The translations under genes were made by a program, and so were the position numbers. Shown here piece by piece: positions 50,281-59,824 of a stretch of 64,000 bases of DNA (position 1 is its first letter; each line of letters starts with the position of its first letter). Source of the stretch: Gracilimonas sp040882225 (GTDB lineage: Bacteria > Bacteroidota > Rhodothermia > Balneolales > Balneolaceae). The notes below the pieces were generated by a model that saw only the letters and a list, made by a program, of their open reading frames with translations, had not been told where the DNA came from and ran no database searches. The stretch lies in NCBI GenBank assembly GCA_040882225.1, contig JBBEBR010000006.1:62001-126000 (forward strand), in the 5' to 3' direction.

Positions 50281-51312
50281 ATGCCTTTTACTTCGCAGGA
50301 ACCTATCCCCCGAAAGGAACAGATTACCGTTACCTATCTCGTAAAGCGTTTAAGGGAAAGAGTAAATATGAATATCGTTTCCTGTACATCGGAAGATTGC
50401 AGTAAAAATCGTTTTGTAACCGAAGCGGACTTACACCGGCCGGGATTGGCTCTTGCGGGTTATATTAAGCTTTTTACGTATCAGCGTATTCAGATAATTG
50501 GGAATACCGAAACTCAGTTTCTCGAAAATCTTAGTGCCGATAAACAGAAAGAGGCCTTTCGAAAAATCACACAATTTGATATCCCGGTGATTTTCTTAAC
50601 AGATAACAATGCCCTTCCGGATTATTTATTAGAAATTGCCCTTGCTGAAAGTATTCCGATTTATTCTACGGAGATGGAAACCACCCGTTTTATGTACATT
50701 CTTCGAGATTTTCTTGAAGATCAGTTTGCCATTCAAACCATGGTTCATGGTTCTATGGTAGATGTATATGGAATTGGAATTTTAGTAGCTGGCAAATCGG
50801 GAATTGGAAAAAGTGAGGTGGCTCTGGATTTAGTAGAACGAGGACATCGTTTGGTTGCCGATGATGTGGTAATGCTCACTAAAAAAAATAATATTTTGAT
50901 GTCCTCAGCCACTGAAATGAGCAAACATTTCATGGAAATCCGAGGGCTTGGTATTGTTGATGTATTGTCTATGTTTGGCATTCGCTCCATCCGCTATCAA
51001 AAAAGACTGGAAGTGATTTTAGAGCTCACTCTTTGGGACGAAACCCGCGAAGTAGAACGCACCGGCCTCGACAGCGACTCCGTAAATGTTCTTGGCTTGG
51101 ATATTCCTTTGATTCATTTGCCCATCACCCCGGGGAAAAATATTACAGTTATTGCGGAAGTGATAGCGATGAATTACCTGCTGAAACATTATGGTTATGA
51201 CCCTGCTAAAGCTTTTCAGGATCGCATTCAATCAAGCATAAGAGATAAAATGGCGGGTAAGGACAGCCTTCCAAAAAGAGCTATTGAATATTTTGAAGGT
51301 GATATCGAGTAA
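50281..51312 (+). CDS. hprK: HPr kinase/phosphorylase HprK
   Basis: A 343-residue bifunctional enzyme that phosphorylates and dephosphorylates HPr at Ser46. The N-terminal domain (about 15-140) precedes the kinase domain with the P-loop GKSGIGKSEVALDLVERGHRLVADDVVML, the catalytic motif EIRGLGIVDV and the late VPVNPGKNI-like LPITPGKNITV. No PTS genes lie nearby; in Bacteroidota HprK often occurs with incomplete PTS sets and its role there is not well known. Third gene of the xerC-hpf-hprK operon. Confidence 0.92.
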   Translation: MPFTSQEPIPRKEQITVTYLVKRLRERVNMNIVSCTSEDCSKNRFVTEADLHRPGLALAGYIKLFTYQRIQIIGNTETQFLENLSADKQKEAFRKITQFDIPVIFLTDNNALPDYLLEIALAESIPIYSTEMETTRFMYILRDFLEDQFAIQTMVHGSMVDVYGIGILVAGKSGIGKSEVALDLVERGHRLVADDVVMLTKKNNILMSSATEMSKHFMEIRGLGIVDVLSMFGIRSIRYQKRLEVILELTLWDETREVERTGLDSDSVNVLGLDIPLIHLPITPGKNITVIAEVIAMNYLLKHYGYDPAKAFQDRIQSSIRDKMAGKDSLPKRAIEYFEGDIE

Positions 51313-51388
51313 CATTAGATTTTCTGTCACTATTTGAATGTGAACTTGAGGTTATTATCTTAAGCAAGTTTTTGAATCAGGTTAGTAT

Positions 51389-52363
51389 ATGTCAATAAAG
51401 AATCACTACTACTACGACCAGAAAAATTGTGAGTTTGTGCCTATCGAGTACAATCGCATCGAACAAGTTGTTTACAACCTCTCTATCTGGATTTTATCTG
51501 GAGTTATATTAACAGGTATAGGAATAATTTTGCTTGCCACTAATGTCGGAACCCCTGCCGAATTAGCTCTCAAAGCTGAAAATCAAGCGCTATATGCGCA
51601 ACTTGAATCTACCTCAGAAGCATTGGTGTCTTTTGATGCTAAAATAAATGAAATCGCTCAAAACGATAATGAGGTTTACCGATCTGTTTTGGGAATGGAC
51701 CAAATTTCCTACGAAGAAAGGCAAGCGGGTATTGGTGGTTCAGATCCCTACGAAGAGTTTGACGTATTCACTCAATCAACTTCAGAACTGTTAAAGCAAA
51801 CGGCTTCCAAAGTAGATAATCTGGAACGGCGAATTGGAATTCAGAAACTAAGTTTTGAAGAGATAAAGGTTCAGTACAATCTCAATAAAGAGAAAATGAG
51901 TCACATACCAGCTATAAAACCAACTGGTGGGATTATGCTGAGTGGTTATGGAGTGAGATATCATCCTATTTTAAAGTATAACAGGCGCCACAATGGTATT
52001 GATTTTCGAGCGGATATAGGTGACCCCGTATTTAGTACCGGAAATGGAAAAATCAAATTTGCTGGTCGCCAGAGTACTTTGGGTTTGATTGTGATTGTTG
52101 ATCATGGTTTTGGCTACGAAACCATGTATGCTCATTTATCCGCATTGCCAAAAGGAATTAAAAAAGGCGTTGCTGTAGAACGTGGGCAAAAAATTGCACT
52201 CGCCGGCGACTCCGGTCTTTCTGAAGGCCCTCATCTTCATTATGAAGTACATTATAATTCAAAACCCGTAGATCCCATCTACTTTCTCTTTGCAGATACT
52301 TCTCCCGAGGAGTACGCAATGTTTAAACAAATATCAGAGACAAATAAAAACTCTCTCGATTAA
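51389..52363 (+). CDS. M23 (LytM) family metallopeptidase, membrane-anchored
   Basis: A 324-residue protein with a cytoplasmic N-terminus, one membrane helix (about 32-54) and a coiled coil (about 60-185) before a C-terminal M23 domain (about 195-305). The zinc ligands are visible in RRHNGIDFRADIGDPV and HLHYEVHYN, with YETMYAHLSAL. Such proteins cut peptidoglycan cross-links or regulate other amidases through their coiled coils. The complete HxxxD and HxH set implies it is catalytically active. Starts 76 bp after hprK. Confidence 0.9.
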   Translation: MSIKNHYYYDQKNCEFVPIEYNRIEQVVYNLSIWILSGVILTGIGIILLATNVGTPAELALKAENQALYAQLESTSEALVSFDAKINEIAQNDNEVYRSVLGMDQISYEERQAGIGGSDPYEEFDVFTQSTSELLKQTASKVDNLERRIGIQKLSFEEIKVQYNLNKEKMSHIPAIKPTGGIMLSGYGVRYHPILKYNRRHNGIDFRADIGDPVFSTGNGKIKFAGRQSTLGLIVIVDHGFGYETMYAHLSALPKGIKKGVAVERGQKIALAGDSGLSEGPHLHYEVHYNSKPVDPIYFLFADTSPEEYAMFKQISETNKNSLD

Positions 52364-52418
52364 TTTTCTTTGTGTTTCTGATCAATTTATCATTTGGCCT
52401 CATCTTAACATATAAATT

Positions 52419-53786
52419 ATGAAGCACTTTCTGTCTGCTTTAACTTTTTCATTCATCCTCCTCTCTCCCGCTTTCTCACAGGTAACAACCAATACACATG
52501 CAATTCATGCCGAAGAGCTTATTGAGTCGGCTATGGAAAGTGATGAAGCCTGGGAACGGCTCGTTTACCTTGCTGATACATTTGGGCCTCGTTTTAGTGG
52601 TTCCGAAAACCTCGAGAATTCTATTGACTGGATTGTAGAAACCATGGAATCGGATGGTTTTGACCGGGTATGGACTCAACCTGTAAAAGTACCGAATTGG
52701 ATTCGTGGAGAAGAGTCAGCGATTTTAACTTCACCATACAAAAAAAACCTACCAATGTTAGGTCTCGGGGGAAGTATTGCCACTCCTGAAAATGGCATTA
52801 CCGCGGAAGTGATCGTCGTTCAAAGTTTTGAGGAATTAGAACAAGTATCTGATAAAGTTGAAGGTAAGATTGTACTTTACAACGTTGAATTTACGACTTA
52901 CGGTGCAACCGTTGCTTACCGAACAAATGGCGCGGTTGAAGCCGCCAAGCACGGAGCTGTAGCGAGCCTGGTGCGCTCTGTGGGGTCTTATTCGATGCAA
53001 ACTCCTCATACAGGCGTTTCTCGCTATCAGGAGGGTGTACAGAAGATTCCTCACGCAGCTATTACGGTAGAGGATGCAATGTTGATTCAAAGATTGTATC
53101 AGCGGGGCGAGAAAGTTGAAATTACTCTCAAAATGGAAGCCGAAACCTTGCCTGACGCAGATTCCAGAAACGTAATTGCGGAAGTTACCGGGAGTGAGTT
53201 TCCTGATGAGATTATTGTGATGGGTGGCCATATAGATTCCTGGGATGTTGGCCAGGGCGTGATGGATGATGGAGGCGGGTGTATCGCAGCCTGGGAAGCC
53301 GTCCGATTGATGATTGAACTTGGAATAAAACCAAAACGCACAATTCGTGTGGTTTTGTGGACTAACGAGGAAAATGGCTTACGAGGCGCTGAAGAATACC
53401 ATCGTTGGGTAAAAGAAGATGAGCGGTCTTTAGAAAATCATGTATTAGCGATTGAATCTGATGCCGGAGTATTTGACCCGAGGGGGTTTGGATTTTCGGG
53501 AAGTGAACAAGCTTATGAAATGCTTTCAGAAATTGGCGGACATTTGGAATCTATAGATTCAGGAGTGGTAACAAAAGGTGGTGGCGGTGCGGATATTGGC
53601 CCTCTTATGCGTGATGGCGTTCCTGGCATGGGACTAACGGTGGATGGCTCAAAATACTTTTGGTATCATCACACAGATGCAGATACGATTGATAAATTAG
53701 AGAAAACTGATTTTAATGAATGTGTGGCAACTATGGCGGTATTCGCATATATGGTAGCGGATATTGACGAACGATTGCCTCGTTAA
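52419..53786 (+). CDS. Secreted M28 family peptidase (carboxypeptidase Q-like)
   Basis: A 455-residue exported zinc peptidase. A signal peptide (1-20, ending AFSQ) is followed by an M28 domain split by a PA-type insert (about 120-215; VEVIVV-like AEVIVVQSFEELEQVSDKVEGKIVLYN). The two-zinc site is visible: GGHIDSWDVGQGVMDDGGG, the general-base pair TNEENGLRG, ESDAGVF and YHHTDADTIDK. This is the layout of plasma glutamate carboxypeptidase-like enzymes that take amino acids from small peptides. Periplasmic or secreted. Confidence 0.9.
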   Translation: MKHFLSALTFSFILLSPAFSQVTTNTHAIHAEELIESAMESDEAWERLVYLADTFGPRFSGSENLENSIDWIVETMESDGFDRVWTQPVKVPNWIRGEESAILTSPYKKNLPMLGLGGSIATPENGITAEVIVVQSFEELEQVSDKVEGKIVLYNVEFTTYGATVAYRTNGAVEAAKHGAVASLVRSVGSYSMQTPHTGVSRYQEGVQKIPHAAITVEDAMLIQRLYQRGEKVEITLKMEAETLPDADSRNVIAEVTGSEFPDEIIVMGGHIDSWDVGQGVMDDGGGCIAAWEAVRLMIELGIKPKRTIRVVLWTNEENGLRGAEEYHRWVKEDERSLENHVLAIESDAGVFDPRGFGFSGSEQAYEMLSEIGGHLESIDSGVVTKGGGGADIGPLMRDGVPGMGLTVDGSKYFWYHHTDADTIDKLEKTDFNECVATMAVFAYMVADIDERLPR

Positions 53787-53798
53787 CTTGGACTGTTT

Positions 53799-54488
53799 TC
53801 AGGTAGATATTTGCTTAGATACATACTCGGCTTCTAATAACTCTCCCGCTTTTATGGATTTCTTGAGCCATTCAATTTTAAGAAGCTCGATTTCATCCGT
53901 AGTCAGTCTCCAGTTATTATTTGAACTGCGTAATCTTCTTGAAACATTATGCAGGCAAATCGCGGCGCTTACCGAAATATTAAAACTCTCACTAAACCCA
54001 GACATCGGTATTTTCAAGAAACCATCAGCCATGGCTTTTGCCTGCTCACTTATACCCTCTAATTCTGAACCGAATACTAATGCGATTTTGTCATCTATCG
54101 GGAAATCGTTCAGGTTTGATTCTTCCTCATGAGGAGTAGTAGCAATTACCTGATACCCTTCTGATTTCAGCTTATCAAAGCAATGTTTTGTGTTGTTAGT
54201 TTTAGGTTCATTGTAGCGATGAAGGGTTAGCCAGCGATCAGCACCTATAGTTACCTGATCTGATGCTTCAAATGGATTTCGGTTTTCTATGATATGGACA
54301 TCCTGAATTCCAAATCCATCACAACTTCGTAAAACTGCACTTGCATTGTGGGGTTGATAAATGTCTTCGACTACAACTGTGATATGCCTTGTTCGCTGCT
54401 CAACAACTTCTTCTATTTTTTGCCAGCGAGATTCTGTGGTAAATCCCCGCAAGTACTCGATTAAACCTATTCGGTAAGCTTTTTCCAT
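53799..54488 (-). CDS. trmH: TrmH-type tRNA Gm18 2'-O-methyltransferase
   Basis: A 229-residue SPOUT methyltransferase. Motif 1 is NASAVLRSCDGFGIQDVHII, motif 2 IALVFGSELEGIS and motif 3 IPMSGFSESFNISVSAAICLHNV, all intact for the trefoil-knot fold. Total size and the N-terminal RTRHITVVVEDIYQPHN fit TrmH, which methylates the ribose of G18 in tRNAs. The ATG at 54488 (MEKAYRIGL) is preferred to one 7 codons upstream. Convergent with the M28 peptidase gene (12 bp). Confidence 0.9.
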   Translation of the reverse strand: MEKAYRIGLIEYLRGFTTESRWQKIEEVVEQRTRHITVVVEDIYQPHNASAVLRSCDGFGIQDVHIIENRNPFEASDQVTIGADRWLTLHRYNEPKTNNTKHCFDKLKSEGYQVIATTPHEEESNLNDFPIDDKIALVFGSELEGISEQAKAMADGFLKIPMSGFSESFNISVSAAICLHNVSRRLRSSNNNWRLTTDEIELLKIEWLKKSIKAGELLEAEYVSKQIST

Positions 54489-54520
54489 GGTGAAGCAATC
54501 ATCCCGCAAATCACACTAAA

Positions 54521-55192
54521 TCATTTACATCTAAAAGTAAAACCCTTCTTACGTACCGTCTCGATATAGTCATTTTCTGTATGCTCTCGGATCTTTTTTC
54601 TCAAATAGCTGATGTAAACATTTATATAATTGGTTTGAGTATCAAAATGAATGTCCCAAACTTTTTCTGCGAGTTCTTCTTGGGTAATAATTCGATTTCT
54701 GTTCTTAAGGAAATAGACCAGCAAATTAAACTCATTATTTGTTAGCTGAACTTTTAAATTTTTGATAGAAAATTCTCGTCTAAGCAGGTTTACTTTAAGT
54801 TCACCACAACTTAGCTGTTGATCGCCGCCGTTCTCGGTTCTTCTTTTAATGGCGTTCAACCGTGCTATAAGCTCTTCGGTATTGAAAGGTTTGGTGAGGT
54901 AGTCATCTGCGCCAACTTTCAGACATTTAACTTTAACATTCGTCTCTTGTTCGCCAGAAAGGATTAAAACTGGTGTGGCGATATTTTTTGCTCTTAGGTT
55001 TTTACAAACTTCGTAGCCATCACCATCAGGAAGACCTAAATCAAGGATAATCATTTCAAACTCATTACCCCCAGCCATTTGCTCGCCATCTGTAGCATTG
55101 TCGGCAGTTGAGACTGAGTTTCCATTATGTTCCAGAACTGCTTTTACCAATGTACGAACTGAAGGATCGTCTTCAATAACAAGTATATTCAT
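54521..55192 (-). CDS. OmpR-family response regulator (orphan)
   Basis: A 223-residue response regulator. The receiver domain has Asp8/Asp9 (IEDDPSV), the phospho-acceptor Asp51 (IILDLGLPDGDGYEV) and Lys101 (DDYLTKPF). The winged-helix DNA-binding domain (about 130-223) has NEFNLLVYFLKNRNRIITQEELAEKVW and NYINVYISYLRKKI. No sensor kinase gene is adjacent, so its partner is elsewhere. Targets unknown. Confidence 0.93.
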   Translation of the reverse strand: MNILVIEDDPSVRTLVKAVLEHNGNSVSTADNATDGEQMAGGNEFEMIILDLGLPDGDGYEVCKNLRAKNIATPVLILSGEQETNVKVKCLKVGADDYLTKPFNTEELIARLNAIKRRTENGGDQQLSCGELKVNLLRREFSIKNLKVQLTNNEFNLLVYFLKNRNRIITQEELAEKVWDIHFDTQTNYINVYISYLRKKIREHTENDYIETVRKKGFTFRCK

Positions 55193-55324
55193 TTCCTTTG
55201 TTGAGATTGAAATTGTAGCTTTTTGTGAGCGATATCCTAACGATTAATGAACTCCTTTGCAATAATTTAATTAAAAAAAGTTAACAAACATTAGAAAAAA
55301 GTTTTTTCTTTAGATAATCTAACT

Positions 55325-56077
55325 TCAATACCCTATTGATTTAAGCCAATCCATAGCTATTCTAAAATATTTTTGCGTTAGAGAATGTCCTTCCTCAAGT
55401 AATTGAAATTCAGCTTTGAAGCCTTCTTTTTTTAGCATTTTGATCTCTTTTTCTTGTGGTTCCGGATAAACATTAATATCATCTTTACCATGTAATGCCA
55501 AAATGTTTAAATGGCTTGCTTGATCCAGTTTCCCCTCAAAAGCTTCTGTTTTTATCCTGCCTCCTATTACAATCAAATCGTTGACATGCTTCCACCTCGA
55601 AAAAGCAAAATAACCTGCTAAATAACCACCCATCGAATACCCTATCACACATAACCGGCTTATCTCAATAACTTCCGCTAAGCCATCCACAATTTCCTGT
55701 ATAAATTCAGAAGAAATTTCTAAGGATTTTATAAACTGACTCTGTTCGCCGTCATACAAATACCAGGCTCTGCCCCAGTCTGCCACCTGTTTCTCACGCG
55801 AGGTGTCGTAAATGGGATAAGGGCCTTGAATGAACAAATGGTAAGCGTTTAATTCTAATACCGCTTCAGCCTTTTCCTCAAAATAAGACAGATTCTGATT
55901 GTAACCATGAAGATAGATTATGAGAGGCTTCTTTCCCTTTTCTCCCGTTTCAATTAGCTTATAAGGCACTTCAACTTTGAAAGAAGTTTTACCCGAAATA
56001 AGTACGTTTCTGCTTACCATCAGTATTGCCTGATTTTTTTCTTGATGAACTGCATTCAAATCTGTCTTTATAATCAC
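55325..56077 (-). CDS. Alpha/beta hydrolase (prolyl-oligopeptidase/esterase-like)
   Basis: A 250-residue alpha/beta hydrolase. PLIIYLHGYNQNLSYFEEKAE is the oxyanion-hole region, VIGYSMGGYLAGYFAF the nucleophile elbow, ILALHGKDDINVYPE the acid and EEGHSLTQ the His. This is a cytosolic type related to phospholipase/carboxylesterases; the substrate is unknown. The first ATG (56077) gives 19 extra residues before MVSRNVLISGKTSF, so a start at 56020 is also possible. Not in an operon. Confidence 0.82.
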   Translation of the reverse strand: MIIKTDLNAVHQEKNQAILMVSRNVLISGKTSFKVEVPYKLIETGEKGKKPLIIYLHGYNQNLSYFEEKAEAVLELNAYHLFIQGPYPIYDTSREKQVADWGRAWYLYDGEQSQFIKSLEISSEFIQEIVDGLAEVIEISRLCVIGYSMGGYLAGYFAFSRWKHVNDLIVIGGRIKTEAFEGKLDQASHLNILALHGKDDINVYPEPQEKEIKMLKKEGFKAEFQLLEEGHSLTQKYFRIAMDWLKSIGY

Positions 56078-56196
56078 TTCAATAAAGATAGAAATTTATA
56101 GGGCATTATCTGCCTTTTCAAAAATTGTTTTAAGATTGGAATTACATCAAGACCCTCTTACTTTTAGCGCGTTGTTTAACCTAATGAAATTTTCAG

Positions 56197-57189
56197 ATGA
56201 CAGATATCCGTACCGACTGGACTAAAGAGGAAATAACAGAAATTTATAACACACCACTCATGGAGTTGATATATCGTGCAGCAACAGTGCATCGTGAATA
56301 TCATGAAACAGGTGAAGTGCAAGTGTGTACATTACTGTCAATCAAAACCGGTGGATGCTCAGAAGATTGCGCTTATTGTCCCCAATCGGCAAGATATGAT
56401 ACGGAAGTAAATGCTGAAAAAATGATGCCGAAAACTATGATTTTGGCCGCCGCTGAACGCGCTAAAGAAGCCGGGAGCACCAGATTTTGTATGGGAGCCG
56501 CGTGGCGAAGCGCTCGCAAAACCAAAGATTTCGATAAGGTTTTGGATGTGGTTTCAGATATTGCCGACATGGGCCTTGAGGTTTGCGCTACCCTTGGAAT
56601 GTTGAATGATGAACAAGCTGCAAAACTTAAAGAAGCCGGCTTGTATGCTTACAATCACAACCTGGATAGCAGCGAAGATTTCTATAAAAAAATTATTACA
56701 ACCCGCAGTTATGATGATCGCCTGGATACCATAAAAAAGGTTCAGGATAATAATATTTCTGTTTGCTCGGGTGGCATTATCGGGATGGGAGAAACCCATG
56801 AAGACCGTATTGGCCTTCTTCATACTTTATCAAATTTGGACATACATCCAGAATCCGTTCCGGTTAATGCGCTTATTGCTGTAAAAGGAACCCCGATGGA
56901 AAATCAACCCAAAGTACCAAGCTGGGATATGGCAAGAATGATTGCTACTGCCCGAATTCTGATGCCGCAATCTATGGTGCGGCTTTCTGCAGGACGTGTA
57001 CGAATGAATTTTGAGGAGCAGGCTCTTTGCTTTATGGCGGGTGCTAATTCCATTTTTACGGGTGAAAAACTTCTCACAACAAACAACAACGAGCTGGATG
57101 AAGATATGCACATGTTCGAGTTATTTGGATTGAAACCCCGGCCCGCTTATAAAAATGCGAAACCTGAACATATATCGGAACTCGCTTAA
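56197..57189 (+). CDS. bioB: Biotin synthase BioB
   Basis: A 330-residue radical-SAM enzyme that inserts sulfur into dethiobiotin. The radical-SAM motif is GGCSEDCAYCPQSARY (Cys54, Cys58, Cys61). Further typical segments are MGAAWRSARKTKDFDKVLDVV, GGIIGMGETHEDRIGLLHTLSNLD and LSAGRVRMNFEEQALCFMAGANSIF, the last with the Arg that ligates the 2Fe-2S cluster. No other biotin genes are in the window, so the pathway is scattered. Confidence 0.95.
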   Translation: MTDIRTDWTKEEITEIYNTPLMELIYRAATVHREYHETGEVQVCTLLSIKTGGCSEDCAYCPQSARYDTEVNAEKMMPKTMILAAAERAKEAGSTRFCMGAAWRSARKTKDFDKVLDVVSDIADMGLEVCATLGMLNDEQAAKLKEAGLYAYNHNLDSSEDFYKKIITTRSYDDRLDTIKKVQDNNISVCSGGIIGMGETHEDRIGLLHTLSNLDIHPESVPVNALIAVKGTPMENQPKVPSWDMARMIATARILMPQSMVRLSAGRVRMNFEEQALCFMAGANSIFTGEKLLTTNNNELDEDMHMFELFGLKPRPAYKNAKPEHISELA

Positions 57190-57350
57190 GGATAAAGTTA
57201 CTTTATAAGAAAGTAGTTTGTTCTAAAAATTGCCTTTACGAAGAGTTTTAAAAAGTAGATTTTTAAACTCACTTAAAAAAATCAGCACACGTAGTTGAAT
57301 AATCAACTCATTTCAGCATCTAAAAATAAAGCTGAATAAAATTTTACTTG

Positions 57351-58007
57351 ATGGACACATTTAAAAAAGTGGTTTTACTAGTGATGCTTATCATGCCAGC
57401 ATATGGATTTGCTCAAAACTCGGATATAATCTGGCGGCCAATTATTGGGTATTCGTGGGATCAAACCGATCGGTTGAGTTATAACATCAAACTGGAAATA
57501 TTCAACTCTGTAAGGGATTTTGATAATAGTTCTGCTATACAATACATAGAACCTCAGTTTTCTATTTCTTATTCACTTTCACCACAAGCCAAATTAGGAG
57601 GCGGTTTTTACTCACGATGGGCTGATCCGCTTGAACCTGGTTACGCTTACGAACAACGTTTACTCCAGCAAATATCTTTCAAGACAAGAGCTGGAGATGC
57701 AAGTATTTCTCAGCGTGTCAGATTAGAACAAAGATTCAGGGATTCGGACTACCTAAACAGGTTACGCTACTTAATCGGTTTGGAATATCCACTCCAAAAA
57801 AACTCATACCTTATTGCTTCTAATGAAGCTCTATTGGCTTTTAACACAGATGTTTTTTCAGGAGAATACAGAGTTGATCTTGGAGTGGGATGGAATAATC
57901 GCCCGAGATTTGAATTAACCCTCGGCTATCGCACCAAAAATCTTTTCACAGATAGTGATCTCAGGCATGTATTTCTCCTTACTACTTCCCTGGGTTTCAG
58001 TCGCTAA
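57351..58007 (+). CDS. DUF2490 family protein
   Basis: A 218-residue exported protein with a signal peptide (about 1-22, ending YGFAQ). The mature part is a series of amphipathic strands (SYNIKLEIFNSVRDF, IEPQFSISYSLSPQAKLGGGFY, QRVRLEQRF, RLRYLIGLEYPLQ), as in the DUF2490 outer-membrane barrel family. Function unknown. The ATG at 57351 is used; a TTG directly before it adds one residue only. It stands alone. Confidence 0.82.
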   Translation: MDTFKKVVLLVMLIMPAYGFAQNSDIIWRPIIGYSWDQTDRLSYNIKLEIFNSVRDFDNSSAIQYIEPQFSISYSLSPQAKLGGGFYSRWADPLEPGYAYEQRLLQQISFKTRAGDASISQRVRLEQRFRDSDYLNRLRYLIGLEYPLQKNSYLIASNEALLAFNTDVFSGEYRVDLGVGWNNRPRFELTLGYRTKNLFTDSDLRHVFLLTTSLGFSR

Positions 58008-58054
58008 TGTTCTGTTTTTGACAGCAAATATAATTTTTAGGCAAATGCTCAGCT

Positions 58055-58396
58055 TTAAATCAAAGTTCTAACGTCCTGAGCTACTCCCCTGTTAAATTCA
58101 AATGCCATATCCTTATAGTTTACCAAATCTACAATAGTACCAATCAGGCAAAGACCACCGGTGAAAATGTAGAGAATTCCCATCCCAATTTGATTCAATA
58201 ACAAGCGGTGAACACCTGCAATTAAGAAAAAGCCAAGGATGCAGGTTATAAGAATTGTTTGAGGATCTTTGCGTCTTATCCGATAAACAGAAGAGAATTT
58301 AGAAGCTTCCTCATCAGATAAATCTGAAATCATCTTGCTGATATATAACGCTTCGTCCCCTTCAATTTCCGGTAAATGATCTATTAATTTTGCCAT
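58055..58396 (-). CDS. TM2-domain membrane protein
   Basis: A 113-residue protein with a soluble N-terminal 45 residues and a TM2 domain: ILITCILGFFLIAGVHRLLLNQIGMGILYIFTGGLCLIGTIVDLVNY, two membrane helices with the short HR loop. TM2 proteins often accompany DUF2752 or CD225-like proteins in Bacteroidota, as here. Function unknown. It overlaps the upstream DUF2752 gene by 35 bp, so the two are translationally coupled. Confidence 0.85.
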   Translation of the reverse strand: MAKLIDHLPEIEGDEALYISKMISDLSDEEASKFSSVYRIRRKDPQTILITCILGFFLIAGVHRLLLNQIGMGILYIFTGGLCLIGTIVDLVNYKDMAFEFNRGVAQDVRTLI

Positions 58397-58685
58397 CCGA
58401 ATGTGTCCTTTTATTAGTTATTAATTTTTTCCAGATATGAAGTATCCGAAATGTAAGTATGAAAACCGCAACTGGTCCTGCTAAATGTGCTTGGAATGCT
58501 GAGGATAAATCTCCCCGAAAAGTGTACGCAACAGAATGTCCGAGGCCTTCTCCCGGACAAAAACTCACTCCAGCTAAATCAAACAAACAAAAAGAAGTGC
58601 CTGTTGTTGCCGGATCCATTAAAGCTAAAAGCAGCAATCCGGTTGTAAACACAACCCATTCCAAATGTGGTTTAAATGAATTCAT
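58362..58685 (-). CDS. DUF2752 membrane protein
   Basis: A 107-residue membrane protein with two or three helices (about 11-31, 60-80). The family's CPGCGxxR-type motif reads CPGEGLGHSVAY, with Glu in place of the second Cys, and FRGDLSSAFQAHLAGP is the second conserved region. Function unknown. Its 3' end overlaps the TM2 gene by 35 bp. Confidence 0.82.
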   Translation of the reverse strand: MNSFKPHLEWVVFTTGLLLLALMDPATTGTSFCLFDLAGVSFCPGEGLGHSVAYTFRGDLSSAFQAHLAGPVAVFILTFRILHIWKKLITNKRTHSDGKINRSFTGN

Positions 58686-58892
58686 ATAACCGGCTACGCA
58701 ATAAATTTTGAAGTGTTTCTACTTTGTAAACTACAGTTCGAACAATCCTCAAAAGAAATATCTTTGCATGGTGAATTATTTTGTAAAGTAAGCGCCAAAA
58801 TGATTAAAATGAAGTGTTAGAAATTTTTAATAATAATGTAACATTTGCCATCCGGCCTGCTCTTGTTTAAAAACAAATGAAAGAGGACACCA

Positions 58893-59477
58893 ATGATCAA
58901 ATATTTAGCTGTTTTTATTTTGTTAGCATCAGGTTATTTGATTTACACCCAATTCCCTGAGTCCCATGGACCCGGCATTACTGCAAAAGAGCAACCAAAG
59001 TTAAGCCGGTTAGCCTGGCAAAAACCCTTCACTTTTAAGGGAGCCACACTTAGCCCAACTAAACTAATAAATGCCGAGGTGAGGATAATCAAAAAAAAGA
59101 GGTATTTCTTTGATGATTTCTCGAAATATTCGCCTGTAGATGCTCTAATTGGGTGGAATGAACTTTCAGACGAGAGAAATCTGGATCATATCTATTTCAA
59201 GTTAAGCGGCAGAAAGTTTGAACTTGATCTTACCCGACCACCTTTGGAAGTTCCAAAAATATATGCTGAATCGGACTTATGGCACCTTATTCCGGCTACT
59301 TCAGACATCGATGAAAAGCTGAAATCGCTTCGAAATGGAAATATTATTCACTTAAAAGGAATAGTTGTAAATGTGTCGAATGAAACCAGTTTCGACTTCA
59401 TTTCTGCTTCAGATCTCAATCAAAACAATCGCGATGCAAGTTTTTCTATCTGGATTGAAGAACTTCATATTCGATAA
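58893..59477 (+). CDS. Single-pass membrane/periplasmic protein, uncharacterised conserved family
   Basis: A 194-residue protein with an N-terminal hydrophobic helix (about 4-20) used as signal or anchor. The mature part has KKRYFFDDFSKYSPVDALIGWNELSDERNLDHI, EVPKIYAESDLWHLIPATSDIDEKLKSLRNGNIIHLKGIVV and WIEELHI. I recall a proteobacterial hypothetical family with the same order of features (ARVLSR...SPxDxALGWGxMSD...AxxHxIPA...V...G..V.L.G), so this is a widespread uncharacterised periplasmic domain. Starts after an AAAGAGGACACCA leader with GAGG, a good Shine-Dalgarno. Confidence 0.75.
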   Translation: MIKYLAVFILLASGYLIYTQFPESHGPGITAKEQPKLSRLAWQKPFTFKGATLSPTKLINAEVRIIKKKRYFFDDFSKYSPVDALIGWNELSDERNLDHIYFKLSGRKFELDLTRPPLEVPKIYAESDLWHLIPATSDIDEKLKSLRNGNIIHLKGIVVNVSNETSFDFISASDLNQNNRDASFSIWIEELHIR

Positions 59478-59587
59478 TATTTCCGTAACTCTCTGCTATT
59501 GACAGTATTAACAGCAAGAACTATTTTCTCATCAGTTATGGTGAGGTTATGGCTAATTATAAAAAATAAAGTTAATCGGGATTTACA

Positions 59588-59821
59588 ATGGCAGAGAAAG
59601 AAACGGGAACAGTAAAGTGGTTTCATAACACTAAAGGTTATGGCTTTATTAGTACAGAAAATGGTGACGATGCTTTCGTTCACTATTCAGAGATTCAATC
59701 AGAAGGGTTCAAAAAACTCAGACGTGGCGAAACTGTTCAGTTTGTACTTGAAGAAGGAGATAAAGGATTACACGCTAAAGAAGTGGTTTCTTTAGACCCC
59801 GTTTCTGAAGCAGCAGAATAA
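59588..59821 (+). CDS. Cold-shock domain protein (CspA family)
   Basis: A 77-residue cold-shock protein. The RNA-binding motifs are KGYGFISTE (RNP1) and DAFVHYSEI (RNP2), preceded by GTVKWFHNTK. It should act as an RNA chaperone. A short acidic C-terminal tail (SEAAE) follows the fold. The gene is 110 bp after the preceding one and 3 bp before the small membrane-protein gene, so it may share a transcript with the next two genes. Confidence 0.93.
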   Translation: MAEKETGTVKWFHNTKGYGFISTENGDDAFVHYSEIQSEGFKKLRRGETVQFVLEEGDKGLHAKEVVSLDPVSEAAE

Positions 59822-59824
59822 TAT

